Shown piece by piece: positions 31,938 through 45,830 of a stretch of 64,000 nucleotides of DNA. The translations under genes were made by a program, and so were the position numbers. The notes below the pieces were generated by a model that had not been told where the DNA came from, did not search any database, and saw nothing but the letters and a program-made list of their open reading frames with translations. Position 1 is the stretch's first letter; the number at the start of each line of letters is the position of its first letter. The stretch is from Jaltomata sinuosa. Taxonomy: Eukaryota > Streptophyta > Magnoliopsida > Solanales > Solanaceae. The stretch spans positions 434,001 through 498,000 of the forward strand of contig QJPP01000002.1 in assembly GCA_003996215.1 (NCBI GenBank). Direction: 5' to 3'.

Positions 31938-32198
31938 CACTACTAGAAACAAAGATTTTTCTCACCGAAAATTAGTGGGAATTTTGTGTTATAGAAATTT
32001 TCCTATTCATTTTTCATCGAAACAGCTCACTGGAAAAATGCATAGTGAAAACAGGATTCTCACTGAAATAGTGGAATACTTCCTAATATTTCCATCTTTT
32101 TTTTTCCCCACTAATTCAATCAAATATCGATAGAAATAGCCACTGAATATTTTTCAGCGAGAAATTTCAGTGAAAATATAGTAACTTTTTTAATAGTG
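31938..32198. mobile_element. CACTA-type MITE (261 bp), intact
   Basis: Left end CACTACTAGAAAC and right end TAATAGTG (inverted CACTATTA), flanked by 3-mers ATG and ACG (one mismatch; 3 bp is the CACTA norm). The interior has GTGAGAA/TTCTCACTG-type inverted pieces. It serves as the unbroken reference for the split copy at 4285-4407 + 16778-16909. Confidence 0.75.
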
Positions 32199-35100
32199 AC
32201 GTAAGGTAAGGGCCGATGTAGAATGTAACAACTATGTTTATCGAAATTCAGTAGCTTTGGTTTGAACACCAAATAATTGATTGTGAACCTCACAAATCAA
32301 ATGAGTAGCGGTAGAACTCCAAATTCGAACACATTAAATATAAATTCTTGATCCACGTCTGAATCGTATAATTTAAAGTACAAAAGTCAAAATCAACTAA
32401 GTTTGCTTTAGTCCAATAATTAGTTTGAGTCGGCTATATAAATCCTGTGTTTCCATGCATGCATGTGGCTCTTAATTTTGATAAAATAACAAATTTTGCA
32501 AGAAATACAACCTAACACAGTTTGATTAGATGTATTTCAGAATGTCAAATCGTGCTAACTAAGCTTTGAAATGTTATTAACAAAAACAATAACCACACAA
32601 ATAATTTTACAATATTAATTGTTATCTAATTAATGCTTATTATAAGGCATTCGTATCACTAATTAATACTTAAACAAAAGGGAAATTGTAAAAATTTCGT
32701 TAACCTAGTCAATAAGATTAGGTAGCATGCATATGAAATAATGTGACATTTCATGAAGCTCCTTTTCATAAATCATAAGCATATAAATTAGGGTAAATTA
32801 CATAAATCTCAAAACATCTTTGTCGTATCTACTTATTCTCTCGCTACTTTAAATTGATTACATAATATTTTATAATAATCTCAGATACACGGATACATGT
32901 TATAACCTTCAAATACTTGTGGATACATGCAATGTATCTGAGACTAAATCTTGTATATCTGAACACCTTAACCATGTATCTGGACGTCTTAATATGTATA
33001 TGCGTGTATCTAGAAGATTACTTGTCTACAATGTATCCGTGACTAACCATGTATTGCGACTACACAATGCATCTGCCTCATTTTTTAATGGGATATTATA
33101 TAATATTGAAAACTTATGGGAGGGGGAGTCATTAGCTCATATAATAGTGGAATTTATGTTATTTACCCCGTAAATTATTACAGTAATGATCCTATTAAGT
33201 GTAATGACTTAGTTAAAGTAGGATTTACTGAGAAGATTATCAACCTTAATTTTCTGAGAACTTGTATACATAAGCTAGAACTCTACTTAAGGAGACTATT
33301 TCAAAGTGATTAAGACATAAATTAATTTCGGAGACTATTTCAAGATTCATGAGATTAATCATATCTATAATTTTATTGTTGAATATCATAATGTACAATA
33401 TGGCGATAATGTTATTAGTTTTTCCTTTTGGGGGGTGTTTGTTACGGAAGAAAATATTTTTCAAATTTTCATGTTGGATCGGTCAAATTTTTTTTAAAAT
33501 ATTTCAAAAATGATCGAAAAATAACTTTCTCAATAGAAGTAGGGAACACAAGTTACACAATTAAGTGTCATTCTACATTTATTGTCTCCTCGCTGTCCTT
33601 TCACTTCATCCCCACCCCATAGTCACTACCCCTATCCCCATCTTCGACTCCCATAGTATTTGCCTAAATTATATATAAATGCTTACATATCAAACATAAA
33701 AAAATAAATACAAAAACCACCTATTTTCATGTTCATGAGAAACACACCCTTCATCTTTGCCTTTTGTTTTGGGCGACGAACCCCGATTCTATATCTCAAT
33801 TCTCTATAATAAAGCGTTCATGATATCATTATGAATATATAAATCAAAATCATGGAAGCCTAAAAATTATAGTGCCCAGTTGAAATGGGATATGATTGCA
33901 TCACAAAGTCTAAGGACACGGTTTAGCTAATTAATAGATTGTTGTACCATATAGTTAGATCATAATTTCTTACCATAAAAATTATTGCAGGCATGCACGA
34001 CAACATCAACTATGAGAGATTCACCAATTCACATTTGTGTTGTATGAACAATAACAATTGTGTACCATAATTAATAGCTAGATACGAATAAGGAGGCATG
34101 AAATACAATGGTTAAAAAGCCTAACACATCTAAGTTAAAAGATAATTAAACACGTTTTCATGACGTTATTAGGATCTCATATTGGACAAAAGTTTCATAT
34201 GCATGTGATTTGCACCCTATAAAATGGATATATATACCTAAAAAATCATCAATCGTTTTGCATTACTATTTAATTCAACCATTTACGTAGGTGTATACGT
34301 TTGGATTTATATGATACAACAGTAGACGTATAAAATACTAATGAGAAATTCAATTAAACTTCTTTAACTCCAACATATCGTCACTCCAACTGAAAATACA
34401 CAATCCAAATATAGAAAGCCAACTTTGATAGAACAAAAGGTCAAATTTAGTATTTACATAAAAGGAATACAACTATATATTTTACTACGTACTTATATAT
34501 GATGATCAAGTTTATATGAAATCATTTTTTTCCATGTTACTATATTATTATATTATTTTTTTATAACTATGATTCGCTACGGTAGTTAAAAAATATATAT
34601 GAACAAATAACGATATTATATATAGAGAAGTTTTGACTGTCTTTTATTTTCTTCATCCGTTGGCTTTCGAACTATATATAGATCGATAATAGTGAAGAAC
34701 AAAAGAATTCTTTCATCTCATGCTAACTTTGGATAGTAGTGAGAAAAAAAAACATTTAAAACTTTTATTTTCAATTTATATTAGTCAAAAAAAAAAATCT
34801 TCTCAATTCAATCCAACTCTCTTTTTGACAACTGTGCTAGAAATGTGTGGACATCTGATTTAAAAATTTAAATGGTCAGAGAAAATATATATATTTATTT
34901 ACGTAAAATTATTTCTCTTAGCAGTACGCCATTCACATGTTAGTTTGATACTTTTTTCTTTTGTTATGAGTCAAGCAAATAAGTTATTATTTTTTAATGG
35001 ATGGCGATGAGACTTGAACGCATAAATTGAATGTGAACATTACAATTGAAAATTGAAGTTAGTTTGAAAGTTGAAACTAACAAACTTAATCATGTACTAG

Positions 35101-36430
35101 CTAGTACAAGTTGCAAACTTTCACTATAATTAACAACAATAAAAAATTAATAAGTGCAATTTTAGCTACCAATTAGTGACTAAAAGTAATAACGTTTCTT
35201 TTAGGACTGCTACTTTTTCAAACAAAATTTTACAATGTATTTGCAATGATTAATCATGATTTGTGGATTAAAAAAAATTATGGTTTAGTGGAATATGACT
35301 TGGAGAGGGGTGAATATAGAAACGTGAAACACTAAGAATTTCGAATTAATTAAAGTAAATTGTCGACATATTTTTTGATTTTATTATTACTGTTATTTCA
35401 TTTATTTTGGTTATCTCTAATATTCTTACTATTAATATTTTCATCATAATTTTCTTACTCTTGCATTTTTCTGAACCATGTTCTGAAAAGCCGATATCTA
35501 TAGAAAACAACATCTCTAACTACAAAGGTAGGGTTAAGATCTGCATACACCTCATCCTCCTCACAAAGATGAATTTCAAGATTTTAAATTTTAATTATTT
35601 AGTGAGTTCAACTTTTAAGATTTGTAGTATTGAATTCATTGTAGTATAATAATGTTAAAATTTTAGGTTTCGATCTTATATTCATAGAGATTTTAGTAGA
35701 TGTTTAAATATATATCCTTATGCGTGTCGAAAGCTATAAATTCAGATAAAGCCATAGCGAAAAGACTACATCCGCCTCTGAATGCCTTTTCAAATTTTAT
35801 TTATGAGACTATAATGCGATATGCTATTGTTATTATAAAATAAATTATCGATACAAAAGTCAAAGATTTAAAATAAAATAAGATGAGAAACGCCAATCTC
35901 ATTTATTTATTATTTATTTAAGGTAGACGCAGGTCATACTTTAAAGACTGTATAGCCAATTTATTCAACGTTAACCATAATTTCAATAATAATTAATGTA
36001 TTGTGTCATTTCAGCTAGTTGACCTATTGCATCTAATTATCTGTCTAGTTTTTGTATCTATTAAATAGTTAATTGTAAAGTTTTTGACCTAATACAGCTA
36101 ATTAAGACAAAACATCAATTTTATGTATATATAACAATTTTTCAGAGATAAAATTCGATTTTGCTTCACTTAAGATCAAACTTTGTATCTTCCAATATCA
36201 CTTGTTAATATTCAGAAATTAAAAATAAAAAAATACCATGGCTAATCATATTTAGCGACAGGTTTTTGCTAGCTACGAGCTAATTAGCAACAAAATTCGT
36301 AGCTAATAACAATTTTTTTGTAATGATATACGACAGTTATTTAGTTATTAATTTAAGAAAAAATTACATAACATACCAAATATCCATGCCCATTTACGCT
36401 CTATATCAAGAGTTTAATTCAATTACATTT
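32199..36430. other. Intergenic, no gene recognised
   Basis: AT-rich sequence. At 32887-33075 variants of GTATCTG/GGATACATG recur irregularly. A degenerate TS-like SINE is at 35488-35565. Short frames such as 32919-33173 and 35407-35649 lack protein signatures. Confidence 0.5.
35488..35565 (+). mobile_element. Degenerate TS-like SINE
   Basis: ATCTATAGAAAACAACATCTC, CAAAGGTAGGGTTAAGATC and TGCATACACCTCATCCTCC follow the SINE body with many changes. Confidence 0.5.
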
Positions 36431-36439
36431 TGCAGCAGA

Positions 36440-36840
36440 GGGTTTGAAACTATTGGTACACTCAGCTGTATTTGTATGTCGAGATTCCACAAATATACAA
36501 TATATATTTTTATTTGTATGCCGAGATTTTACGAATTTATATTTGTATATCTAGATTCATGAATTTGTATTTGCATGCCGAGGTTACTCTATTCAGTGGT
36601 GGAGCCATAGTCTTTACTAAGATGTATCAGAATATAAAGAAGTAAATTCACGAAGAAGCCAAGGAGTGTCAATACGTAATATATATACATAAGAAAAATA
36701 TTACTACCCAGCTATATAGTGTAATTTTTTGACCAAGGGGTGTCGGTTTACACCCCTCAATTACATGTGGCTCCGCCCATGACTCTATTTGTATATACTT
36801 ATATTTATATTTTTACGCCGAGATTATACAATTGATATAG
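36440..36840. repeat. Irregular tandem repeat (TTTGTATGCCGAGATT units), interrupted by a MITE
   Basis: Units around GTATGTCGAGATTCC, GTATGCCGAGATTTTACG, GTATATCTAGATTCATG, GCATGCCGAGGTT and, beyond the MITE, TTTACGCCGAGATTATAC, spaced about 40-50 bp apart. Function unknown; short open frames across it are by-products. Confidence 0.65.
36594..36781. mobile_element. hAT MITE (188 bp)
   Basis: Ends CAGTGGTGGAGCCA and, inverted, CATGGGCGGAGCCA. Perfect 8-bp target duplication ACTCTATT (36586-36593, 36782-36789). It lies within the tandem repeat at 36440-36840. Confidence 0.92.
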
Positions 36841-38292
36841 AAAATATTAATATGGATTGTAATCAGGCAAAGTATTGTTATGGAGGCCTCATTAAGTTTC
36901 TATTAATTAGTGTTTATGAAAGTTTCTGAATTTAATGAGATTATCAAATAATACATATCAAGAAATTTATCTATAATTATTTTATAAATAATCTAATTAT
37001 TGTGTAAGTATTTTTTTTTATATTGTCAATAAGTAGAAATTAAACTCTAATATGAAACTTAAGTTTGTGTCACCTCAGTTATTACCACTTGTGCTTTGAG
37101 AAATAAATAAATTAAGACCTATTTTTTGTCAAAGGGTCTTATTGATAAGACAATTGTTTCTTTGCTTTTGACTTAAAAGAGAAATTACCTAATTTTGTTT
37201 TCTAATTATTTCCCATCACATAATTATGAGAATCTTTTAATAACACCTATATATTTATGTTGAACTTAGCTAGAAGTTGTTTCTTAACTGATTTTGACCA
37301 CACAATCTTATCCCATTTTTGTCAAGTTACGTCTCAAATTTGGAATTCTCAAAGTCTTATTTTTCTGCTGAAATAATAGAGAAAATCATACTACCAATTA
37401 TTTAATATTTTATTTTCAAGAAGTGTGAGAACACTAGCACAAAAGTTTTGAAATATATTTGTAGCTTAATTAATCATGACATGTTATAATTCAAAACTTG
37501 GAGTCTGACAAGAGAAATTACGATTAGGTGGTAAGCATTCTCCATCATTATTTGTTTGAGTCGTCAAAGGAGGAAACAAGTGAAAACTCCTTAAAAGGGT
37601 AATTAAAGAAAAAAAATATTGAGGTCTCATATCCGAATACCTCCATAACAAAAAATGTGATGGTGATATATATAGTTTGTTAGATTAGTTAGATTTATAG
37701 TTTTAAATAAATTAAAGAAAAAATAAGAAGAAAGTCAATATTTATTTATGTAAAAGTTTTTTTTATCGAATATCCTTGAAGGGACTATTTATGTAAAACT
37801 CTAATACATTAGTTATATTATCCTTTTTGAATCTAGGTCAACATTGATTTTAAAAGACATTGTTAAAATATAAGTCTTTCTTCCTTTATAACAAGTAACA
37901 TTTATATCATATGTGTTGCTTATGTAAAATTTGTATATAGGGTTATAATATATCGTATATTATGCATACCCGCTTTAGAGCCGGGTTCAATATCTTTGAT
38001 GCCCTACCATAGTTGGGATCTAAAGGCAGATGTGGTTTTTGACAGATAAATTTATAATTTTCAACACGGAATATAGATATATAGGTAAAAGGTTGTCTAC
38101 TAAATTTTTAATAAAATATTGTATTTAAATGAGTGAAGAGTCAAAAATACACCTAAAGTATTCTGATTTTTTGAGTTTCATACTTTAGGTGTGTTTTTAA
38201 CCTTTAACTCTATCTGAATTCATAATTTTAATAATACAATGAGTTCATTACTTAGAAATTAGAATCTTAAGATTGAAACCACTCACTTTAGT

Positions 38293-38660
38293 AGCATGTT
38301 TGACCAAGTTTTTGGGTAGGCCAGAAGTGTTTGTATTAATAAAGTGAGATATTTGGCCAAGCTTTTAAGAGAAAATAAGTGATTTTGGAGAGAAAACGAA
38401 ATTATTATTCAGAAGCTAAAAATTCTTCTTCTTCTTCTTCTTTTTCCAAAATCACTTTTTTGAAAAATATTTTTAAGAAAATAAACTTAAAAATACTTTT
38501 TAAAAGTTTTGGTCGACCACTAATTGTTGCTCGAAAATAATTTTTAATTTGATTAAAATAACACAAACTAGTTTCTACCAAAAATACTTTTCTTAAAAAA
38601 AATATAGTATTTTTTTAAAAAAATTAAATTAAATTTAGAAATTTGGTCAAACAAACTATA
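38293..38660. mobile_element. MITE with GTTTGACCAA ends
   Basis: Left end TAGCATGTTTGACCAAGTTT and right end (inverted) ATAGTTTGTTTGACCAAATTT. Interior pieces AAGTGATTTTGG and CCAAAATCACTTTT pair with each other. A (TTC)n run is inside. Superfamily not assigned. Confidence 0.6.
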
Positions 38661-40029
38661 AATCTTGGATACAACTCTGTTGGGACCAGCTATGAATTAA
38701 GATGCTTAATTAAATTAAACAGCCTAACGATGTCGATATGTAATATTTAATTAAACAATCTCTAGGCATGAAGCCAATGATATATATGGATCAGATTTCA
38801 TGTAATCTTGGTGTACAATAGATTAAGTGATTAACTAACACTAATGCAAATTTTTACTAGTTTAATTATTCCACTAATGAAATAATTGGATCACATGCAT
38901 GCACTTGATTTTCATTTTTCTTTTATTTTTTTTAAAAAAAAAATACAATGTGAATACAACTTATTTTAAGAAAATACGTCTATGTCGATCAACAAAACAC
39001 AAAATCAAAAAAGGAATATATGTATGCTGGCACTCGTGTGCTAAATAAAAGTTGACTTTGACTAATTGATTCAAAGTCTTTCCAAAAAAGTGCATCATTT
39101 TTTGTTGCCACCCTAAATTTGGAATATTTGTCAACCTTTTCCTAGTGTTTTTATTAAAACAAAATAAAATTTAGATGCGTTGGACAAGGTACGTAGTTCA
39201 TCGTCTGCAATTTTTCAGCTAAGCAAGCTTAGATGAATCATTTTATTCCACCTTTAAGAATCTAATAGTTGTAATTGGTGATGAAGTCATGACCAAGGTA
39301 CGTAGTTCATTGTCTACGATTTTTTGGTTAAGGAAGTTAGGATGAACCTTCTTCCATCCTTCTAGTTTTCGTACATCCCTAGTAAATAAGTAAATGAGAA
39401 TAGTAAATAAGTAAAGGCATATAAATAAGTGTATTATGACATATCATATATATTTCGATTGGAAATGAGATTTACAACTTGTTTAGATAGTTGTTATATA
39501 GCTATTGATGTGATGTTAGTTTAGATATAATATTTGTACTGATTGTTGTCTAAAGTTTATTGAATTATATTATTAAATTTATCTTTGTATAACGATGAAA
39601 AGAACGAATAATTTGGTGTGATCGCATTGTTATTTTAGTTTTTCTTCTCATTTCGTCTTTGTTTATTATCTAATTATTTCATTTTATCATTTACTATGTC
39701 TTTTTGTAACAGGCTCTATCCCATACTACTGTTCTTGTAGTTTTTTATCCTTCAAATTGTTGATGTGCCATATTGTATAACAAAAAAAAAATACAATCTG
39801 TCCAAACATTCAACTTAGCAAAACAATACAATACTACTCCCTCTAATACAATATAATACAAACTAGAGGACTAAATGCATGTTACCCTATTAATTTTTCA
39901 AAAAAAGAAAACAATGTTGAAAGGGAAATTATACAACAATCAAACAAGAGAAATACTAACAAATTAAAATTAAACAATACATCTGGAAACTTATATTTAC
40001 TCAAAAAACAAAATTAATTATTATTATTG

Positions 40030-40055
40030 TTTTTTTTTTTTTGGGGGGGGGGGGG
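40030..40055. repeat. T13-G13 homopolymer junction
   Basis: Thirteen T directly followed by thirteen G, then TGGGTCCC. The length should be treated as uncertain, as homopolymers are prone to read errors. Confidence 0.9.
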
Positions 40056-41892
40056 TGGGTCCCACATTTTGACCCAATTATTATTGAATTTTGGGAGGCT
40101 TCAAGGAATGAAAGAGCAGACATGAAAAAGCAAACAGCTGGTTCCTCTTTGATTTTCAAGTGCTTCACTCAAATTATAATTAATTAAAGAGCATAGTGGA
40201 CATCCAAATTACTTTTCAACTCTATACACATTTGATTTTTTTTGCAAACATTTAACACTGTTGGAAATATCACAATCATGGACTAAGGTCTTAAACTTCA
40301 CAAACTTAAATACAGCTAACCTAGCATGTTGCTACTTTTTGTTAGTATCTTACATCAGTAGTGGATGTTGCAGTTTGTCCTCTTATACCGTTTTGGCCGA
40401 TTCACGTCTCGATCATGAACTAATTTTTGAGATTGAATTAGTTATAACGTTAATTTTCTTATAATGATATCAGAATGATCAAGTTTATTCTAATTGTTTA
40501 GTTACCCCATATTATGTTGTACACGTTCCAATTGTGAGTGCGATAAAGAAGGTGTTAGTATCCCAAATCGGTGGTAGATGTGATATTTTTATTTTCTTAT
40601 ATTATTTTGAATAATCTTCACCTCATATGTTAACTTTTAAGGTCGAGTTAATTTCAAGATACATTTTTTACTGTTACCATTTTTAATGTTCCGATTAAAC
40701 CCATAGTCAAGATTCATAATTGGATTATTTTTTTCTTAGTTGCCATTAGTGAATCAATAAAATGACAAAAGGAGAGTAGAATCAAGAAATTTGTGTAATG
40801 ACACAGAGAACAAGTGACAAGGTTAAGGTTGTTGAACAATTGACATGCTACAAGCATAGATACTTAGGATAAAAATTTCGTATTATCTTACTTTTTGTAT
40901 TGAATACTAATTTCGAGTTAAGTTATACTATAATTCGTGGTCAGTATCACGATAAGTTATCTCTGTTAAAGGGTACTGGATACTAGTATTGAAATTAGTA
41001 ATCCTGCAATAATAATATTAAAAATGCCGAAAATACTCATGACGTTCCTCAAACCCTTTTCTACTAAATGAGGTGGAGGGTAATTTTATAAACAAATAAC
41101 TTCTTAAAATTTAAGCAATGCATGTTATTTTTAATACAACAAATCAAACGGTTAATAAAAACTAATCTAATTCTCAGCATAACTTTATGTACAGTAACTT
41201 ATAAAGATATATAGCTAAGTCATAAGCAATGAGGCCTCAATGTTACGTACAAACATTTTAAACATTTCAACTTTTGAATTTCTAGACTAGATTTACGAAT
41301 AAATCACCAAATATACCCTCCAATTTTACCGACCAAAGTGCCTTTAAAAGAAGGTCAATACAATCCGGGATAAAATATAGAATTATTTTATTTCGTATTT
41401 AATTATGGGTATTAATTAGTTCAAAGCTTATTTTATTTTACCATTTGTGATAAAATGATGAAGCTAACCGTTATCTCATATAGAAAGTGGGATATTTAAT
41501 TACATGGGATATTCCAACTTATGAGATATTTTTATTTCACTAGTTTAATTTCACATTGGAGTGAAGCTTTCTCGAGAAAATCGTGCATATTTGACCAAAA
41601 TAAATAATTTCACATCATATTAAAGATATTTTTAAGTTGATTTAGTCAAACACTAATTAGCTTATGTCATTGAAATTGATCAAAGAGCAAAGTTTAAATA
41701 CTATTCAACATTACTTATTTATTCAATTTCTTTCTTTTCTTGGGGGGACAAACTTTAGTTGTTTACTATTCTGTTTTTGGCTGCAGATATAAACTTTATT
41801 TGACATTTTTTCCCATTAAATCCAAAAACTATTACAACATATCAAACAATGTGAACGCATCTTTAATTTCTTCCTCTTTTTCTCTCCTTTGT

Positions 41893-42600
41893 ACTTCCTT
41901 GGTCTATTTTATTTGTCACGTTTTTCTTTCGCACGCCTCTTAAAAAAATAATTTGACATTAAGAAAAGAATCATTAATTTGATCAATGAACTACGTGAAA
42001 AAATAAACCTTCCTTTTTTTGATTTGAAGCAATGATGTCTAGTACTGCGACTTGTAGAAGACTCCCTTCCTATACTTAGCGGAGTTGACACTAATAAGGA
42101 GAGAGAGCAAAAAGCAACTATCGGTCATCAAAAAATTCACGATAAATTATTTTTATTTATTTATTGATCTCAATTTAATACAATTCTTATTTCACTATGT
42201 TAATCTCTCTTTTACTTATACTCTCCATGTCCCATATTAATTGTTTACTATACTAAAAATAGTTGTCTCATATTAATTGACCACCTAATTACTAAATAAA
42301 GAAAGCATTAATTAAAATTTTCCCATATTACCTTTGCAATTAATTCTTTTTGAAAGTGTTCACATTTATTTGTAAAGTTTTAAAGAAGTTTTTTAAAGGG
42401 TAAATTAGTAAAACAAGCTTCTTATTTATTATTTCTTAATATGTGTGTAAAAGAAAAGTGTGCAAATAAAATAGAACGAAGTAATTAGTAAGAATAAAAG
42501 TGGAAACTAATAATTAAATTTTATCTTAAATTTTAAAATTATTATTATTTTGGATCAGTTATTTTTAATAAGCGTGACAACTAAACAGAACCTGAGGAAA
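41893..42600. mobile_element. Stowaway-like MITE with a second MITE inside
   Basis: The left piece CTTCCTTGGTCTATTTTATTTGTCACG pairs with AAGCGTGACAACTAAACAGAACC at the right end. Between them is the better-defined element at 42221-42481. The outer ends are degenerate. Confidence 0.4.
42221..42481. mobile_element. Stowaway-type MITE (261 bp)
   Basis: Starts CTCTCCATGTCCCATATTAA after TA and ends AAATAGAACGAAG before TA (inverted CTTCGTTCTATTT). Contains the usual AGTTTTAAAGAAG block. Confidence 0.6.
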
Positions 42601-42993
42601 TACTCTTTTTCTTTTTCAAAAATAAAGTACATGTACACATAATAAATAAATAGAATTATAAAACGTGATAAAAAGGATGTAGACACCTTTCCGCCCATTT
42701 TCTTTATTCGTATTCAATTTGCTTCGTAATCATTTCGCTTTTGGTGGGTAATAATAATACTTTGTAATTATCAAATTTTACTTAAAATATACTTAATTTC
42801 GATTATTGACTGTTGTTTTGTTTTCTTAAAAAACATAGACCCATTTTAGTCTTTTTAACTTAATTTGGTTGTCATTTGACTCTTGTTTTTTTTCAGTTGA
42901 TGACACTGGTTTCACTCTACTTTTATGTGTGATATTCTTTGAATTTAAGTTCATTTTATTTTTACCTTATTCTATATATAAAACTCAAGTTGA

Positions 42994-43019
42994 CGAACAG
43001 AACAGAACAGAACAGAACA
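42994..43019. repeat. (GAACA)5 microsatellite
   Basis: Five GAACA units in tandem. Confidence 0.95.
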
Positions 43020-43956
43020 AAATAAAGTAAACATGCCAATTTAGACAAAAAATGTGATTCTTTTCGACTTTTTTTTCTTTTTTTTTATTTCGCACGTAGT
43101 ATTCGTTATTCATTTTAAAGTACGACTAATGTGAACAGATATAATTCAATGTATTGAATCGAATAATTTTTTAGAGTGATAACCAAATTAAACCTCACGT
43201 TCTTATACTACATAACTTGATAAGATATACATATGTTAGTAAGAATATTTTGAATTGAGACGATATTTCATAAATATATAAATATCTTGATATCTCAATT
43301 ATATTTATAATCAGTGATCGCTCAGACTAAGAAATTACACCCAATGAGCTTAAAAATGAGTAATCTTGAATTTTTATCCTCGCTTGTCTCATGAGTAAGC
43401 TTACAAGATTAAAAGTCAAATTTGTTGCCCATGTGAATAAAATTTACTAAACTTGAAATTTAGTCCATCGGATAAAGCGGGCTCAAAAGTTCAAGGTTAT
43501 CCGCTTTCAAAACCACCCAAAATGGACATAAAAAGATTACAATTAGTTTGATATAGTAATGCAATTTGACATTGTTGCTTCAGTCCAAACTGAGAAATTC
43601 CTAATTAAATATGATGCAATGCAACTCCAATTTTCGAGAAAAAAAATCCCAATCATGTCAATTTTTTCATTTTTGTAATAAACACATTTTTTATGAATAG
43701 AATCAAACCTTATTTCTAACCCATTGCTGGATAATTATAAGTAAGGTCGCATGATAGTTTTATATACGTACTATTTCTTACGCTAGGGTTTCGAAAAATT
43801 TAATTCAAACTAAACCATAATTTTATTGTACCATGATAAATTAATAACTCAAGTGGTAACATTTCAAGAAAATAATAAGTAATTAACCTTGCACAAACTT
43901 AAGAAAATGTAAAAACCTATGAGATTTTTTTATATATAAATTGATTGTTTTTAAGT

Positions 43957-44240
43957 GGGCGTTTGGTCATGAGAACTTTTCACTATTTTTTAGAAAATAA
44001 TTTCATTTTATTCATAAAATGTTGTTTGCCCATAAAATTTTCAAATACAACTTCAAAAGTGAAGACACCTAAAATATTGTTTTCACCTTTTTCCATCTTA
44101 TGATTTTACTTTTTAGTTATTTTAAATACATTAAATTCTAAAAAGTTTTTTAAAAAATGTATGGCCAAACACAACTTCAATTCTAACTCCAAATATTCTG
44201 AATAAAGAGAATTTTTTTTAGTTTTCATGGCCAAACCGTC
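43957..44240. mobile_element. MITE with GGGCGTTTGGTCAT ends
   Basis: Left end GGGCGTTTGGTCATGAGAAC; the right end (inverted) GACGGTTTGGCCATGAAAAC is nearly identical. Flanks both carry TTAA-like bases. 284 bp, no coding. Confidence 0.75.
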
Positions 44241-44659
44241 ATTAAAAATGAATTACAACTATTATTTAAGGCATATAATAAAGTTTATACATATGATTGT
44301 AGTAGCCTAGTAGGGTACCATTATCCTTATTTTATTTTACCTAAATACCCCTAATAGTGGGGTATATATATCTAGAGAGAGACGCGTGATTGGAAGAAAT
44401 ATTTTAGTACTCCACTTTTATATTAATGATTAACCCCAATTAGCCATAAGAAATTAAAAATAAAAAAGTATGGATTTAAATCCAAAAAAGTAGTATAATA
44501 AAAATAATAAAAGGTGTTTTTATCGATACAAGTGAGCAAAGCACGTGGATTGACTTGTTCAGACCATCACGTGCACTATTATTTTTAAGAAATATATTTT
44601 GCAACTTGTAGCCACTAAAGTCTATCTACTATTACTTTCATGAAAATGAAATATTAGGA

Positions 44660-45301
44660 TGGTTTTGATAGCTGGTTAGAATTATATAATTATTAATAAT
44701 ATATATAGTAATTATATAGGTAATAATTATATGATTATTAATTATATAAATATTAGCTATTTTGTCTTTTGTGTCATAAAAATAATATATTAATTTTTTT
44801 GATAATTTATACCTATGTTAATTATTAAAGTTTATTTTAAATTATAAAATAAATATCATATTAATTTTATATATGAATAACTTACTTTCTAACTAGTTAT
44901 CAAACGTTATATAACTTATATAAAAATTAATACATGAATAAGCTACTTTCTCACTAGCTATCATAGATCGTTTGGTAGCTAGTTTGGAAGGGAGTTATGC
45001 AGATATTAAATTATGCATAAATAATAGTATCACGTTTGGTAGCTAGTTAGAAGGTAAGTTATTCATGTATAAAATTAATATGATGTTTGATTTCCGATTA
45101 GAAACACGTATAACTAATACAAGTATAAATCATGAGATAATCTATGTAAAATTTTATACAGGATAAAATGTGAAATAAGTAATACAAGAATAACTAAGCT
45201 CTTCATAACTAATTCATGTATAAATAATACTTAAATTTTTTTATATCTAATTTATATATTATTAATAACTGCGTAATTCTGATCGGCTATCAAACGACCC
45301 A
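44660..45301. mobile_element. Clustered MITEs with GTTTGGTAGCTAG ends
   Basis: 44970-45301 has the ends GATCGTTTGGTAGCTAG and, inverted, GGGTCGTTTGATAGCCGATC. 44660-44960 contains TTTTGATAGCTGGTTAG and CTAGCTATCATAGATC, a related second unit abutting it. Same group as 21710-21958. Confidence 0.6.
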
Positions 45302-45535
45302 TTAGTATTCTCTCTCCTTTTATCATAAATTTATTTTATTTTATTTTATTTTATTTTGTGTGTGAAGAGTGAAGACTATGTAGAGGTAAGAGGCCAATCA
45401 AAGGAGAAGAGGTCTCAATCTTATACAGAGAAGGCGGCTACTTAAAGCAAACAGCTGTATTCTGTTTGAATACAAGTCTAATATATATCCAATAGTGATT
45501 TTTCTTATTGGTTCTTGGGTTTATACATTATAGTC

Positions 45536-45830
45536 TATTTTGGTCAAGTTTTTACGAGATTAAAAGTGTTTATTTTTAAAATATGAGGTATTTGATAAAG
45601 TTTTTGAAAAAAAAAAGTATTTTTGAAGTGTATAAAAATTTTATTTCAGAAACTAAAAAAAAAAAATTAAAAAATACTTTTGAGAAAATCACATTTAGAA
45701 GCATATTTAAAAAAATTTGATAAAATATTAATTAAGTATTATTTAAGAGTATTTTTTAAGTTTATTGAATAAACACAACATGCTTCTCATCAAAATAAGT
45801 TGATTTTTTAAAATTTGGCCTAACATGCTA
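45536..45830. mobile_element. MITE-like element, GTTTGGTCA group, AT-rich
   Basis: ATTTTGGTCAAGTTTTTACG on the left and AAAATTTGGCCTAACATGC on the right are loosely inverted; AAAAATACTTTTGAG-type pieces resemble 38293-38660. Confidence 0.4.

Larger units (their letters stand above)
36850..41890. other. Intergenic, no gene recognised
   Basis: AT-rich. It holds a MITE-like element (38293-38660), a direct repeat pair (39187 and 39294, each starting near CAAGGTACGTAGTTCAT), and a T/G homopolymer junction at 40030-40055. A possible decayed SINE with TTTGAGTCGT is near 37505-37610. No exon-like frame was found. Confidence 0.5.

Noticed and set aside
32919..33173. 84-codon frame in repeated GTATCTG region
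   Set aside because: Low-complexity repeat translation without homologous features.
36440..36840. CRISPR-like array
   Set aside because: Repeats are irregular, spacers are not unique and even in length, and this is plant nuclear DNA.
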